From contig CAMGYJ010000007.1 of the NCBI GenBank assembly GCA_946122785.1, positions 40,201,587 through 40,265,586 of the forward strand: 64,000 nucleotides of DNA. The letters are read 5' to 3'. Under the pieces are notes generated by a model. The model did no database searches and was not told the DNA's origin. It saw only the letters and a list, made by a program, of their open reading frames with translations. This document shows positions 53,258 to 63,687 of this stretch, one piece after another. Positions within the stretch are counted from its first letter, which is position 1; each line of letters begins with the position of its first letter. The translations under genes were made by a program, and so were the position numbers. This stretch comes from Linum tenue. Its lineage: Eukaryota; Streptophyta; Magnoliopsida; Malpighiales; Linaceae.

Positions 53258-55378
53258 TAATATAAAAAACAATAAGCGGCCGCATTATATATATAGTCCC
53301 CCCTGATCCATTTCTTTTCCCCATCGTCATGATTTCCATTTTCGGTCCGAGGGAACAAAATACAGAGCGCGCAGGGGAGGTTCGGGAGATTTCAGCGAAG
53401 GTAATTTCTAGGGTTTTGGCTGTAGGAAAATTACACAATCGACAGGTACACTTCTATCCAACCTAGTTCTTCAATTTCTGGGCTTATATCTAAGTTTCGG
53501 ATAAAAATTTCTTGGTTTTCCCGATCGAAGGAATTGGGAGGTTTGGAGGATTCGGAGGACGAATTAAGTCCAGATTTCATATACGAGCTTCCTGCAGCGA
53601 GGTAATCAATCCTCTAGTTCTAATCCATGAATTTCGGCTATTATTTAGGTCGGAGTCGGGATCGCTGAATTTAGCTCCGACCAGGGTTTGATGTGTTTTT
53701 ATCGAGAATTTGACCCGGAGCCTAGAACTAACATTGACGGGGATACTACAGGGGATATTAGGACAATCTCGGATTTTGATTCCGGGTTTGTTTGAGAAAT
53801 TGAAGTTGGGGTACGGGAGGCTAGAACCGGTGTTTGAACGACGAGAACTGGTGAGGGATTAGCACGGCATACCGGGTTTGTCGTATCACGATAATTATAT
53901 TGATGCTTAGAATTGACCTAGATGAATTAGAATGACATGATTAGGGGTGTATGGACTTTTATGCTATATAATGAATCATGGATTGTTGTATGATATTATT
54001 GACTTGCCCTAGCCGATATGGACCTTGTTTATGTTGATGATTGCATTAATGTTGCCATTTGTGGCTTAACTTTTGATATGACTTCATGGTTGTTCGATCA
54101 GGTGTTTTGACATGATGTGATATTGTGGTTATTTTTGGATTCACAAGTGGGGGAAATAAATTTCCCAGGGTGATATTATGATGTTTAAGGAGGATGACTT
54201 GCACGAGGGGTTATCCCGAGGAAGTACAATTATAAGAGTCCTGATTTACCTATGTTGAGCCAATTATGGTCAGGTCAAGTACATGTGCAAGTAATGAATT
54301 ATGATTAAGCAAGATGAGATATGAATCATGTATAAGGATACCAAATATGAGTGTTGTGGTCTCACGGTCAACTACATAGTAATTAGGGCTCCCTATGCTA
54401 TTACTCTATTATGATATGTATGATAGTCACACCTCTAATGTGGTGGTGACTGAAGAATTCTTACGAGATATGACCACACCCAAAGCGATGTCGGGGTATG
54501 ACTACACCCATAGTGGTGTGGGGTATGTATGACCACATCCGACGGGATGTTGGGGTATGTATGACTACATCCGACGGGATGTGGGGTATCTTTCCCGGGA
54601 GAGTTATTAGCATGGGAGTAGCCAGGCGCCTATAAGTAAAACATGATAAGATGCATATGGATAAGTCAAGGTGGTTGAGTCTTTTGTCTATTGGGATGTC
54701 GGATGGCTGAGGTCTGATCCTAGTGCTTTGGCTTGTTTGCTAGATGTATGGTAGGGGTATGCTCTGTTATGAACTCACGATGCTATGATTATCTCACTCA
54801 GCTATGAGCTGACCCTCTTTTATTCTTTTTCTCTGCTTATGCTATGTGTAAGCAGATCATCAGCAGCAGCAGTAGATAAGTTTTAGGTGGGAGAGGAGCT
54901 AGAGTTGAAGCCAGGATGAGGTATGGTCTTCAACTATTCTGTGTTTGGACTACTACTCGGGATTTTGGCTAGTGATCCACACCTTTTTGTAAAAATGTTT
55001 TGAGAACGTTTTTCATGTGCATACGAGCTTCTGATGTAGTATGAGATATCCACAGGTGTGGAAAGTTGATGATATGCGTATATTGTGTAATTATGTAAGT
55101 TGTGATGATTATAGCATGTATCAGTATAGTATGCAGTTGGGTAGTATGAAACTGTGACTATGGCTATGAAAAGCCAAGGCATATGGTTGTGAGTATATAT
55201 GTTTGTGATGAATTATTTTGCAGGATAAGTTGCAAGAACTGTTAGCCCATTACGCGAGTAATTCATGTCAAAATTTTATTTGGGTAAATTTTGATAATTA
55301 ATGTAACACCCAAGATTAATTCCGCTGCAATTGTATAAACAATATGATTAGGCAAAACGTATAGGGTAGGGTGTTACA
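53094..55378 (+). mobile_element. Solo LTR (2285 bp), probably Tekay/Del-type Ty3/gypsy
   Basis: Begins TGTAACATCCTG and ends GGGTGTTACA (TG...CA with inverted TGTAACA), with perfect TSD AACAC. There is no internal coding region or second LTR. Contains a (TA)n tract at 53224-53252, TATATATAG near 53286, and tandem GACTACATCCGACGGGATGT units (about 54470-54595). Length above 2 kb and the TGTAACA-CC termini are usual for Tekay/Del chromoviruses, hence the inference. It arose by LTR-LTR recombination within the Sirevirus integrase/RT junction. Confidence 0.9.
54470..54595 (+). repeat. Short tandem repeats in the solo LTR
   Basis: Three to four ~35-bp units with GGGGTATG(TATG)ACCACA(C/T)CC and GA(C/T)GGGATGT. 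Confidence 0.65.
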
Positions 55379-55383
55379 AACAC

Positions 55384-57349
55384 TAAGGATAATTTGGGGT
55401 AAATTCGATGCAAAGTCAGATGAATCTGTGTTTCTGAGGTATTCTAACTCCAGCAAGGCTTACAGAATATTGAACGAACGCACCCTCAAGGTTGAGGAGT
55501 CCATCAATGTGGTATTTGATGAAGCTATTGTTGAGATTACAGAGTTACCAGATGATGATGATTTTGGTCTGGGGAGAATGCCTACTTCTGTCACAGATCC
55601 GACTGCAGAAAGTCAAACTCTTGAGGAGATGGTGCCTGAACAACCAGAATCTGATCATCAGGATCAGAACCCTCAATCAAAAGGGGAAAACAGTGCAGTA
55701 GAGGCAAGTTCTGTTCCTGTAGATCATCAACCTCCTGCACATATTGTCAAGAGACACCCTCCTGATCAAATAATTGGTCCAATCGACAAAGGTATGCTTA
55801 CTCGATCAAAGGCTCTGCCATCTCATACTGCTTTTGTGTCTCTGATTGAACCTAAGTCAGTAAATGAAGCATTGCTATATGAATTCTGGACTGCTGCTAT
55901 GTTTAATGAAATGCACCAGTTTGAGAGAGCAAATGTGTGGGAACTGGTACCTAAACTCGAAAACAGAGTTATTATAGGAACAAAATGGATTTACAAAAAT
56001 AAAACGGATGAAGTAAGGATAATAACCAGAAATAGGGCAAGGCTGGTAGCACAAGGCTACAATCAGGAGGAGGGAATAGATTTTGACGAAACTTTTGCTC
56101 CTGAGGCTCTTCTTGAAGCAGTTAGAATGTTGTGTGCCTTCGCCAGTGCCTCTAAAATAAAACTCTATCAAATGGATGTTAAGAGTGCGTTTTTAAATGG
56201 GGATTTGAAAGAGGAAGTATATGTTGCTCAACCTCCAGGCTTTGAAAATCAAAAATATCCAAATCATGTGTATAAATTAAAGAAGGCTTTATATGGATTA
56301 AAACAAGCTCCTAGAGCATGGTATGATAAACTGAGCTCTATTCTTTTAGGAGAGAGTCAGGTCAACTTCTGCTAGTTTAAGTGTATGTCGATGACATCAT
56401 TTTTGGAGGAACTAGTAAGGAGATGTGTTTAGAGTTTGAGAAACTCATGAAAACTAATTTTGAGATGAGCTTTATGGGAGAGCTAAATTACTTTCTGGGG
56501 TTACAAATAAAACAAACACCTAAGGGTATCTTTGTATGTCAGTCCAAATACATTCAAAATATGCTAAAACGTTTCGAGTTTGGGAATCTAAAAACTGTTG
56601 TCACTCCCATGGCATCTTCCTTAAAAATTGATAAAGATGAGTCTGGTGTTCCAGTAAATGAAAAATTGTATAGGGATTTAATTGGATCTCTCCTGTATGT
56701 GACTGCTAGTAGACGTGATATCCTCTACAGTGTATGTGTCTGTGCTCGTTTCCAGAGTGCACCCAAGGAAAGTCACTTATCTGCTGTCAAGCGGATCTTT
56801 AGATATTTGCCTGGTACTGTAGAATTGGGTCTCTGGTATTCTTGTGAATCCAGTTTAGAATTAGTAGGCTATACTGATTCTGACTATGCTGTGTGCACAG
56901 TGGATCGGAAAAGTACATCTGGTACCTGCCATTTTATGGGATCCTCATTGGTTGCCTGGTTTAGCAAAAAACAGAATTTTGTTGCTCTGTCAACCGCGAA
57001 AGCGGAATACATTGCAGCAGGTTGTTGTTGCACTTTGTTGCTTTGGATGAAATACCAACTACTTGATTATGGATTAAAATTTGAATCTCTACCTGTGATG
57101 TGTGACAACACAAGTGCAATTAACATGTCAAAAAATCATGTTCAACATTCTAAAACAAAACACATAGAGATTAGGTTTCATTTCATTAGAGAACTGGTCC
57201 AAGATGGAATAATACATCTTGAGTTCGTTCCTACAATGTATCAATGGGCTGATATCTTTACAAAGCCTTTGGGCTCTGAATCCTTCCTTCACATTCGAAG
57301 AGAACTAGGTATCTTCTCCCTAAGTGACGTTGCTCCTCCCCTGTCTTAA
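55384..57349 (+). pseudogene. Sirevirus reverse transcriptase and RNase H, broken
   Basis: The text after the solo LTR resumes the integrase C-terminus, but an extra G in the run at 55396-55399 shifts the frame before FDAKSDESVFLRYSN. The RT has NRARLVAQGYNQEEGIDF, LYQMDVKSAFLNGDL (Asp) and KALYGLKQAPRAWYDKLS. About 35 residues are lost at 56350-56375, where a stop precedes VYVDDIIFGG. RNase H (to 57349) has GYTDSDYAV, STAKAEYIA, MCDNTSAIN and TKHIEIRFHFIR, ending ADIFTKPL. The lineage is Sirevirus by these motifs. Confidence 0.85.
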
Positions 57350-57561
57350 ACCCTATTCTAAATAGGTAATTCGAGACTTCCTTTTCTATCAAATGACGAT
57401 ACTTTAGGATCAAGTCCTTCCATATTCCTTTCCTACCATATTCCGTTCCTACCTTCCTTCTTTCCCCCCTGTGTCCATGTATAAAAAGACCTAGGATCCT
57501 AGACATTCTCATTATACTTCAAATCCAGTCTTCGACTCAACCAATACTCATCTGAGCAAAC

Positions 57562-58689
57562 ATGGCTGGCTCAAATCAGCATATGGTGCCTCTTCGCCTG
57601 GCTCAAGTTGCCATTTTCAATGGAAAAGTTTTTGAAGATGCTGCAGGTTATGCTCGCTATCTTCGTCATTTTCAAGACCGACCTCTGTGTCCTTCCATCA
57701 CTCTTGATCCTTCCAGATTCAACAGGTATGGGATGGATGTCCCTCGCCTGATCAATTCCATTGGATGGGGAGAAATCCTTCCTAACAAGAACTTTGGTTT
57801 TCATCCTGAGGCAGTGAGGATGTTCTATGCAAACATGAAACCAAGTTTTCATATCTATCCGCCTTGTTTCACTATGATAGTTTATAACTATCTGATAACC
57901 ATCAATGTGGAACTGCTGTCTATTCTTCTTGGAATCCCCATTGCGGGTGCAGAAGTTCTGAATGAATCTGACTTTCACTCTGTTGACTTCAATGAGGGTG
58001 ATGCTCTTCGGCTGTACACCCGGGATACTGGTCGCTACTATCCCTCCGACTTCCACTCTGGAAGGCTTCCTGACGACCTCAAAGTCTTGCACTTCTATAT
58101 AACTCGGTTCTTTCTTCCTCATTCTCATGGTCTCACCACAATCTATCCTTCAGATTTGTGGATTCTCGCTAGTGCCAAGGAGAATCGAGTCATTAGTTAT
58201 CCTCATTTGATGTTTGATCATATGATGAACTACCACGACGAACATTATGAGTGTGAACTTCTCTTTGCCCCTCAGATCACTCAACTTCTGCTGGCCTTAG
58301 GCCTGGATCTGCTATTTAAGGTCGCTCGTGTGGATCTGCTGAGCTCACTTCGTGCTCAGTTTGTGCTCCGCAAAGTTGATGCATCTGTTGGTCGACGTGG
58401 TCCTCGAGTCAATGCTCCAGGGGGAGAAGCAGCTGATGATGCAGTTCCTTCACATGAAGATGGTCTTTATCTTGCGGATCTTGATGTCAATAAAGCTGAA
58501 GAAACACCTGATATAGCTGACCTGGTTGAAGCAGTAAGAGACAAAGGAAAACAACCAATGGTGCACCCTTTAGAGGCTATTCAAGCCATGTTTAGACAGG
58601 AAGGGGAGGCTAGCAGCAGCAGGAATCCGATGATGGAGGATGAAGATGCCATCTTGGATTATGTTCAGTTACCAGACTATGACTTCTAG
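57562..58689 (+). CDS. Extra 375-aa ORF between pol and PPT, plant transposon-protein-like domain
   Basis: Intact frame, MAGSNQHMVPLRLAQ start 212 bp after the pol stop, preceded by TATAAAAAGACC (57480) that could be a TATA box for a subgenomic transcript. Landmarks: LINSIGWGEI (about 62), HPEAVRMFYANMK (about 78), NVELLSILLGIPIAGAEV (about 117), LPDDLKVLHFYITRFFLPHS (about 173), and SDLWILASAKENRVI. A Glu/Ser-rich tail follows the domain. These match the order in the MULE ORF at 16526-17377. The position is where Sireviruses carry their env-like ORF, but I see no signal peptide or clear membrane segment; function unknown. Confidence 0.65.
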   Translation: MAGSNQHMVPLRLAQVAIFNGKVFEDAAGYARYLRHFQDRPLCPSITLDPSRFNRYGMDVPRLINSIGWGEILPNKNFGFHPEAVRMFYANMKPSFHIYPPCFTMIVYNYLITINVELLSILLGIPIAGAEVLNESDFHSVDFNEGDALRLYTRDTGRYYPSDFHSGRLPDDLKVLHFYITRFFLPHSHGLTTIYPSDLWILASAKENRVISYPHLMFDHMMNYHDEHYECELLFAPQITQLLLALGLDLLFKVARVDLLSSLRAQFVLRKVDASVGRRGPRVNAPGGEAADDAVPSHEDGLYLADLDVNKAEETPDIADLVEAVRDKGKQPMVHPLEAIQAMFRQEGEASSSRNPMMEDEDAILDYVQLPDYDF

Positions 58690-58987
58690 GATGGATATTA
58701 CTCGTAGGGGGAGTTTGATCTTTCTTAGCAGAGTTTAGGTTAAAAGAGTCTGGTTTGGTTTTTAGAATTGGCAGTTGTTTATGTCGTCAATAAAGCTCAG
58801 TGTGAGTGAGTCCTTGTTTGAATAATTGTGATGTGTGGTTTTAGTTGCGAATAAATAAACTCCCTCGTTGTTATCTGAAGGTGTGTGTTAATCTTGTATT
58901 CTCAATATGTTTAAAACAATCTACACGTTACTGTGTGTTAAGTGTGTGCAAGAACTGCAATTTCAACTGAAGGGATCATTGACTGGC
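58690..58987 (+). other. Untranslated stretch between the extra ORF and the PPT
   Basis: No frame. Contains GTAGGGGGAGTTTG at 58707, a second purine-rich tract that might be an alternative PPT. Confidence 0.45.
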
Positions 58988-58999
58988 TTAGGGGGAGAA
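58988..58999 (+). promoter_or_regulatory. Sirevirus polypurine tract
   Basis: TTAGGGGGAGAA directly before a TGTTGTGAGG LTR start. Confidence 0.75.
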
Positions 59000-59927
59000 T
59001 GTTGTGAGGAAGCCAGTCATTAACCACAGAGGCAGAAGGAGAAAGCGTGGGCAGCAAGTTTTTGCAGAAGGAAAGAAAGATCTCCTGCAAGGGTGGCTGA
59101 TTTGATACAGCAAATGAATCAACTCAAGAAAAGCTCATAAGGAAAGGAATTCAAAATGAAGGAGAATTACCTCGCTTGGAGATTAACGGCTAGCTGAGGT
59201 GAAGTACAAAAAGCACAAAGCTAAGGAGGTGGAGCAGCTTTTCTGGGTGATTCTCGTTCAAGATTACAAAGGGAGTTTGTAGGCAACGAGTGAAAAGAAA
59301 AGTGGCTCTAAACACAAGATCAGGATTGATAGTGTATCAGAGGGTGGGGTTAGTTCTACAGTGGCTGGATAGCTGTGTAGCAAGGAGCATAGTGATCTTT
59401 GGATTATCCTTCCAAGATTGGTGGGCTAATCGAGCATAAGAGTGTAACTCTGAATCGGAGCATCAAAATCAACAATCTTAGTGAATTGGCGAGAATCACA
59501 CAACAGTGATATCTCGTCAGTGGATTAGTCAGAGTTGGGGATCATTTTTACCCAGCTCTGGAAGCCACGTAAAAATTGTTTGAGTCTGATTTTATAATTC
59601 TGCATTCTACTTGTGATTGACTCTGTTTTTAGAACTCGGTGTTTGATTTAGGAACAGGGGAATTGAATCCTCTAGGACAAAGGTTAAACCGAGAAAGCTG
59701 TTGTCAAAACGCACAGCTTTGTGTGAAGGAAATTTCTAGTTCAGCCAGGCCGAACCGAGGTTAGCTCAGTACTGGGCCGAAGTAAAACGAGCCCACTTTA
59801 CTCAAGCCCTTTAGGTTATGCTTCTCTGTTAGTTCACTACATCGGGTTGATTTCATCATTCTCATTTCATTCTTCACTGATCAAAGCAAAAGGCCGAGTT
59901 AGGGTTTGCAGGTGAATTCGGTCAACA
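59000..59927 (+). repeat. Sirevirus 3' LTR
   Basis: Starts TGTTGTGAGGAAGCC after the PPT. The best matching end is GGTCAACA at 59920-59927 (TGTTG...CAACA), giving 928 bp. With no 5' LTR or TSD to compare, the end is a best guess. Confidence 0.6.
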
Positions 59928-62540
59928 AAAGGTAGCAGGCATCTCGCGCTCGACGCCAGCAACACTCACCTTCTGGAAATCCACCGCCACCTAACCCAGA
60001 ACCCTCCCGCCGACATACCCATCTCCCTCACGCCAACAAACCCCGAACCGAAGGACGAAGAAAGAAGACGGAGGGAGTCTCGTGAGGCGAAGAAGCAAAA
60101 CTCATTATAATCGACGATGATGTGATAGAGAAGAGAAATCTAAGTAGGCAGTTTCTTTGCCGGGATTAGAACATCGATCAGGCCAAATCCACAGTTGCTG
60201 CTTCTGCTGCTGCATCAATAATCCTCATGGATAAAGCACTACAAAACCGCGTAGGTCTGCAGACATAAAATGTCTTTGATGACACCTTCTGGGAAACTTT
60301 GACTATTGTCATTAATGCCTTGGACAATGTAAACGCATGGTTGTATGTTGATCAAATGTGCTTGTATTTCCAGAAACCATTTCTTGAGGCTAGGACCGTA
60401 GATGCTTAATGCAATACTCACATGGTGATTCCCCGCCTCTCTGAAAATTATGGTACTTAGATTAAATTAATTATTACATGAGTTTATTTTGGGATTTATG
60501 TGTTCGACAAACAAATAAATGAATTAAGGGAATTAAAGTAAATTTAACTTAGTTAGGGCGACGAATAGCAACACCCATTAAATAACCCAAAACTTTGCCA
60601 AATACGTGCCCACCAAAGGATTAAAGGAAATAATTCTTTTATTTCCAACAGCGTATAAAAAGCTTAATTTGTATAAGGCAACTGATTTTTTAATTGCCAA
60701 ATAATAATAAAGCTTATTTATGGGGTAAATTACAAGTTTGGTCACTAGAATTGCTTTAGAAATTCACGTTTGCCACTAAAATTAAATTATTCCATCCATA
60801 GTCACTTAAATTAGATTAATAGTCCAAGTTTGGTCACCGGCCGTTAGTCTCTATTAACTTTTGCTGATGTGGCAATCAACTCTCATGGTTGACCGTTAAC
60901 TAAGTGATGTGACAATTCAAAAAGAACTTGGAGTTTGGCCAATTTCATAACTTTTATGCATAGTTCAGGCCATAATGTTATAGATCGAAAAGATTGACCA
61001 TGATGTTTAATATGTGAAAAGTTCAGGCCATACAAATATATTAACCCTAATTAAAACACAAAAGTTTTAACGAACTATGTGGACTTTGAACCCGTATTAA
61101 GGGGACGTAGACAACCGATAAGATTTGAGTCCAACTAACTAAATTTTTTTTATCTTTAAACAAACGCTAGTGGGTGTATAGTAATATCATAAGCTAATAC
61201 GATAAAACTGTTTAGCGGTCCAGTAGGACCCTACAAACACCAATAATTATTAAAAACACTCAACTCATATAAACTTATCAACTTAAGTAGTACCGATTTA
61301 GGGCGTTGTGGGGGTGTTGCTTAACTTTCCCACACGTAACCGTACTCCCGATCCCATATCTCTTAATCGCAGACCCAGCCGCGGTTCTAACCTAAGGTTA
61401 GAGCCCTCCGAAGAGTGTTCGATCCACTCTAAGTAAGATCAATGGAGGCTCCATAAGCAAACACGACCTGACCCGAGGAACGGTTGTGACAGATGGCCAC
61501 TCCGCTGGGGATGCTTCGAGAGTCGAGCTACATAATTAAATTCGATAAGTTTTCTAACTTTCTATTACGTGTTGGGTGTTTACTATTTATTTGCGCAATT
61601 ATATTTTTGCAATTTAAATTTTGCATTCATGCACAAAAGCTCTATGCCCGAGCTATCCCTTTAGAAAATTGAAAGGAGTATCGTGACATCCACAATACTG
61701 GTAGTCACGCCAAACTTTCCAATCAAGTTGAATTCAGATTCCAGGTTGATCTCAAGGTATCTAGCCAGTTCAAAAGAGCTATGGGAGGATACAACTTGGG
61801 AGCCAAATCCCTAGAAATTCTTCTACCAACATATAGTAAGCATAGAGACCTTAAACCATCCAAAACAATCCCAAAAGCCACCCTAAAACCATGTCGTTAC
61901 GCCGCCTGAGAATCTTAAGTCTACCTAAATAGGGTGATATGTAATTATATGTGTTTGCTTATCTAAATGTATGTTTGCTTACGATGTAATGTATGTGTTT
62001 TATCTTTAACTCGCAAAAAATTGTGATTGTATGAATGAAAAACGTTTTCAAAATCCATTACAGGGGCAATGTTTGATGTAAAAAATATTAGAAAGACATG
62101 TTTAATAAAACAACATAGTAGTGAGAAATATTATACCTATAATCCTTTCTCAAAAAGAACACAAGCTTTCTTTTGCTTATGTTTCATTTGCACGACTGGA
62201 ATGACTTTGAAAGGACTCCAGTCAATATCGCATATCCCTCTTGAGAGTTTCTTTAACAAAACTTTATGTGTTGGCTACACGAATTAGTTTTGCTTTATTA
62301 GTTTTGAACGGTTCAGCCGATATATCTCTTCTTTTAACATAAACAAGTAGTGTTTGCTTGCATTACATTAATTTGAATTTATTGTAATATTATATAGAAA
62401 AATCCTTTCAAGTATTATTCGATTGAGAAAAGTTGACACCACCTCCTAACATTTCGGAAAAAATCCAAAACTACCACTGTTTAAAAAAAATTACAAAAAT
62501 ACCACCCTCACCAAATAATTTCCAAAAATACCATCGTTTA
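59928..62540. other. Intergenic with retroelement debris
   Basis: 59.94-60.12 kb is C-rich and exon-like (CACGCCAACAAACCCC) without a domain. GGGGTAAATTACAAGTTTGG at 60721 resembles one end of a long-TIR MITE; the other end is not found. 61.3-61.5 kb has gypsy-type LTR/leader text (see 61494). The rest is AT-rich and featureless. Confidence 0.45.
61494..61511 (+). promoter_or_regulatory. Possible Tat/Ogre-type gypsy primer-binding site remnant
   Basis: TGGCCACTCCGCTGGGGA closely resembles the TGGCGACTC(C/T)GCTGGGGA sequence found at the LTR/leader junction of Ogre/Tat gypsy elements. No gag-pol follows, so only a fragment is present. Confidence 0.5.
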
Positions 62541-62544
62541 TATA

Positions 62545-62900
62545 AAACCGCCCCTCTGATGAGCGGTTTTCAATGAAACCGCAGCCTAGAGGCGCGGTTT
62601 TATCACAAAACGCGCCACCAAGGAGCGGTTTGACCTTGCATGGCTGTCAAACCGCGTGTCCACGTGGCGGTTCATTAAACCGCTCGCTGGGAGAGCGATC
62701 TAACGGCCAAAACGTGTGCCAGCTCGGTGATCCGCGTCGGCCAAGTAAACCGCGTCCCCGAGGCGCGGTTTGACTGTTCGGGATAATCAAACCGCGTCCC
62801 CGAGGCGCGGTTGACTGTTCGGGAGAACCAAACCGCGTCTCCGAGACGAGGTTTTCGTTGGAAAAAATTGACGAAATGGCCCTCGGGGACGCGGTTTGTA
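62545..62900. repeat. Array of AAACCGC-loop-GCGGTTT hairpin units
   Basis: Eight units and one half-unit at about 62545, 62576, 62607, 62649, 62676 (weak), 62747, 62789, 62830 and 62881. Each ~25 bp is an imperfect palindrome with AAACCGC(G) and (C)GCGGTTT arms and a different 7-10 base loop. Units 6 and 7 are identical (GTCCCCGAGG loop) and followed by TTGACTGTTCGGGA. The array sits directly upstream of a TATA box. Confidence 0.8.
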
Positions 62901-62905
62901 CCCCA

Positions 62906-62911
62906 TATAAA
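62906..62911 (+). promoter_or_regulatory. Probable TATA box
   Basis: TATAAA in CCCCATATAAACCCCC, followed by a C/T-rich leader typical of plant 5' UTRs (62912-63000). It lies about 345 bp before the recognised exon at 63254. Confidence 0.55.
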
Positions 62912-63253
62912 CCCCCTCCCCCTTCACTTTTCTGCACACCAACCTCATTCCCCCCTCTCTCCCTCTAACTTCTCCCTATCCACTCCCCTCCCCACCCAAA
63001 AACCTTAGAAACGTTTTTTTGTTGGTTGCGGCCTAAGTCCGATCTGCCTCCAAAAAACTTTTCTTTGGTTTTCACTAAAAAACCGTCGAACCTCTGTCCG
63101 GATTCCGAGAGAATGGTCGATTTCGCTCAAGAAGAGGGCCTTTTTTTATGATTTTCAAACGATACGTACTCATTTTTCCCAATTGTTGTTGTTGTTATAA
63201 TGATTTATTTAATTTATATACTAATGATTTGTGTTATTGTTATGCTATCGTAG

Positions 63254-63373
63254 GTTGGGCCGGATGTTGATATTTTTAATCAACGATATTATGTTGAGCA
63301 AGGACCCATTGATCCGACAGTTTTATACGATCAAGCAAATCATCGTTCAAGAGACGTTTGGAACGACCACAAG
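63254..63373 (+). pseudogene. Exon of a plant-mobile-domain (MAIN-like / PP7-long-form-like) gene
   Basis: A 120-bp stretch with AG before and GT after, open in one frame: it includes YYVEQGPIDPTVLYDQANHR and SRDVWND. GPID-x-S/T-VL-x-x-Q-x-x-H-x-S-x-x-(V/I)W is the N-terminal signature of plant-mobile-domain proteins (MAIN family and 'phosphatase 7 long form homolog' annotations). The domain is carried both by host genes and by transposons. The next exons are not visible before the MITE at 63688, so the gene is partial or continues beyond the window. Confidence 0.55.
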
Positions 63374-63687
63374 GTACATATTATTTATCATCACTTGTAA
63401 TTTGTATTTTGTTAAAGTAATTTATTTGTTTGTACAATAATTTACTTAATTGTTAATCGTATTGATTATTTTCAATAATTTAAATCAATACAATACAACA
63501 CTTATTTAGACTCTTTATAAAGAAATGCATGTCTAAGGAAATGGGGACTTAAGCGATCATCATGATCCCCCCATGACCTGGGAAAATCGGGTTCTAAGCG
63601 ATCCTCGGATCCCCCCTTTTTCTGTCAAAAAGACTGTGTTTCTAAGGAGATGTATACCTCTCCTAAGAGTCTTACGAGTGTACTTGT
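63374..63687. other. Intron-like or intergenic AT-rich stretch
   Basis: Contains a doubled phrase: AAGCGATC(A/C)TC(A/G)TGATCCCCCC-like text at 63553-63572 and 63598-63616. No further exon recognised. Confidence 0.4.

Larger units (their letters stand above)
50670..59927 (+). mobile_element. 5'-truncated Sirevirus-type copia element with nested insertions
   Basis: From left: gag remnant with two zinc knuckles, protease/integrase (51940-53093), RT/RNase H (55384-57349), an extra ORF (57562-58689), a polypurine tract (58988-58999) and one LTR (59000-about 59927). The 5' LTR and gag start are missing. SIRE-lineage hallmarks are WIMDSGCSHHMTG, LNTKDNLGKFDAKSDE-type text around the solo LTR, and an additional ORF 3' of pol. 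It is nested with a hAT MITE (51331-51893) and a solo LTR (53094-55378), and has frameshifts and an RT deletion. Not functional. Confidence 0.85.

Noticed and set aside
62545..62900. CRISPR-like array of repeated palindromes
   Set aside because: Nuclear plant DNA; units are adjoining imperfect hairpins with variable loops and no regular repeat/spacer structure or cas genes.
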